A stretch of 64,000 nt of DNA from Opisthocomus hoazin (lineage: Eukaryota; Chordata; Aves; Opisthocomiformes; Opisthocomidae), in contig NC_134418.1 of the NCBI RefSeq assembly GCF_030867145.1, positions 55,775,682 through 55,839,681 of the forward strand. The letters run 5' to 3'. The position numbers and the translations under genes were made by a program. Of this stretch, positions 63,001 to 64,000 are shown piece by piece (positions within the stretch are counted from its first letter, which is position 1; each line of letters begins with the position of its first letter). The notes under the pieces are model-generated. The model ran no database searches. It saw only the letters and a list, made by a program, of their open reading frames with translations, and was not told the origin of the DNA.

Positions 63001-64000
63001 TAGAGGGCACATGAAACGCGGTGCTTGTGCTTTGGGAGGAGGCTGTGGCTAGCGGTCAGCTTTGCAAGGGAGCCAGCGGAGCAGGCAGGGTGTTCATTCT
63101 GCTGCCGCAGAGCTAAACTGGCAGTGATCAGTTGCTGTTCTGGCGTCTGGCCCAGGTGGGAGAGTAACTGTTTGTTAAGCTGCAAGCAGTTGTGACCTAC
63201 CAAAGGCCAGTGGGAATGCTCTTATGAAACCACTGGAATTCTGTCATGTCAGGTTTTGTAGGAAGTAGCTTTAGGGATGCGGTTGAACAATATTGAGTTA
63301 TGTTGGTATGGTCAGGTCCTTCACTGTGACTTTAATTGTAAAATTTCAACCCTGATAATGAAAAGAATATCCATCTACAGAAAAGACATACAATACAGGA
63401 ATTAACAAACATATGCTTAATTTTTAACATTTTAAGTCCATTTTCTTAACTGTCACTTGTTTTCTTTCGATCTGCTTTGTGGGAGTTTGGGAAGAAGGGT
63501 GAATTCTGTAGCTTGTTGCGTAACCTTTTCATGAAAAAGAATTTTCCCAGCAAATTCCTTGCCCTTATAGAAAAATGTACTAGAGAGAAAAACAGAGGCT
63601 TCAACTCTTGAAAGGAATGGGGCAGTCTGAACTATGAAGGAATGAAAGTGTTCAAGTCATCAAAGGGTACTTAAAGACAGTCTCCAGATCACTAGCAAAA
63701 CAAAGTCATTCTTTGGATCTTGGGGGTTGTGGGAGTCTGAATTTCATGTGCCACTGTTCAGGGTCTCACGTGGAAATGTTGTGTGCTTTTAAGAAAGCAG
63801 GAAAAAAAAATATATATATATTAAAGTTTATACTGTAGTTAGGCATCAAGGATGGCACTGAATTCCTTTACTAAAAGATCATGTTGTTTCCATGAAAAAT
63901 CAGTGGCTAAAATGAGTTGTGTGTATTAGGTGATTGCAGAAGCTCAAATATATTTTATATTTTATCATGACCAAATTAATTTGCATTAGTTAAGTGCAGT

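Larger units (their letters stand above)
30207..64000 (+). other. COL25A1 intron 2 (partial, >33.7 kb)
   Basis: From the exon 2 donor to the end of the window no exon encoding Gly-X-Y triplets is seen in any + strand frame. The rest is therefore intron, and its 3' end lies outside. COL25A1 is a very large gene in mammals, with long 5' introns. The intron is AT-rich and carries the repeats listed separately. Stretches 30.3-36.1, 38-42.7, 45.2-47.8, 52.1-55.9 and 57.1-64 kb contain no recognisable gene or repeat apart from short homopolymers and (TA)/(AAAT) tracts. A nested non-coding RNA cannot be excluded. Confidence 0.8.

Overview
This window looks like bird nuclear DNA. It has CR1 LINEs with the avian 3' tail of repeated ATTCTATG units, a solo LTR that looks like avian ERVL, very old amniote repeats (MIR/L2-like), vertebrate splice sites, a strong CpG island, and no sign of bacterial gene packing. 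Species cannot be set from the sequence alone.

Only one protein-coding gene is supported. It is the 5' end of COL25A1 (collagen XXV alpha 1, CLAC-P), a type II transmembrane collagen, on the + strand. A TATA box (28773-28780) sits in a CpG island of about 28.6-30.3 kb. A long GC-rich 5' leader carries an 82-codon upstream ORF. Coding exon 1 (29605-29967) encodes the cytoplasmic tail, the membrane anchor and a short coiled-coil-like stem. A 169-bp intron follows. Exon 2 (30137-30206) encodes the juxtamembrane furin-type site and the cysteine pair just before the collagen repeat, and ends after the first base of the first collagenous glycine codon. No further Gly-X-Y exon is visible, so intron 2 fills the rest of the window (more than 33.7 kb).

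Region by region: 1-28.6 kb is upstream intergenic DNA with no gene I can support. It holds ancient amniote repeats (MIR-like 6.9 kb, inverted-repeat element 7.45 kb, L2-like tail 8.2 kb, palindromic element 24.2 kb), CR1 pieces (20.2, 23.8, 26.5 kb) and a GC-rich patch with a perfect RFX X-box (12.64 kb). 28.6-30.3 kb is the COL25A1 promoter, leader and first two coding exons. 30.2-64 kb is intron 2, with CR1 copies at 36.1 (trace), 37.1, 42.7-45.1, 47.8, 49.0 and 51.6 kb, a (CTC)13 microsatellite, a solo LTR at 55.9 kb and a fossil L2-like LINE at 56.5-57.1 kb. Nearly all intronic elements lie antisense to the gene.

I found no undescribed multi-gene system. The points most worth checking are the promoter and upstream ORF of COL25A1, the solo LTR with its near-perfect target duplication, the cluster of very old repeats, the X-box patch, and two AT-rich intronic stretches that may be conserved regulatory DNA. 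Repeat family names come from recognising diagnostic motifs by eye, not from a database search.
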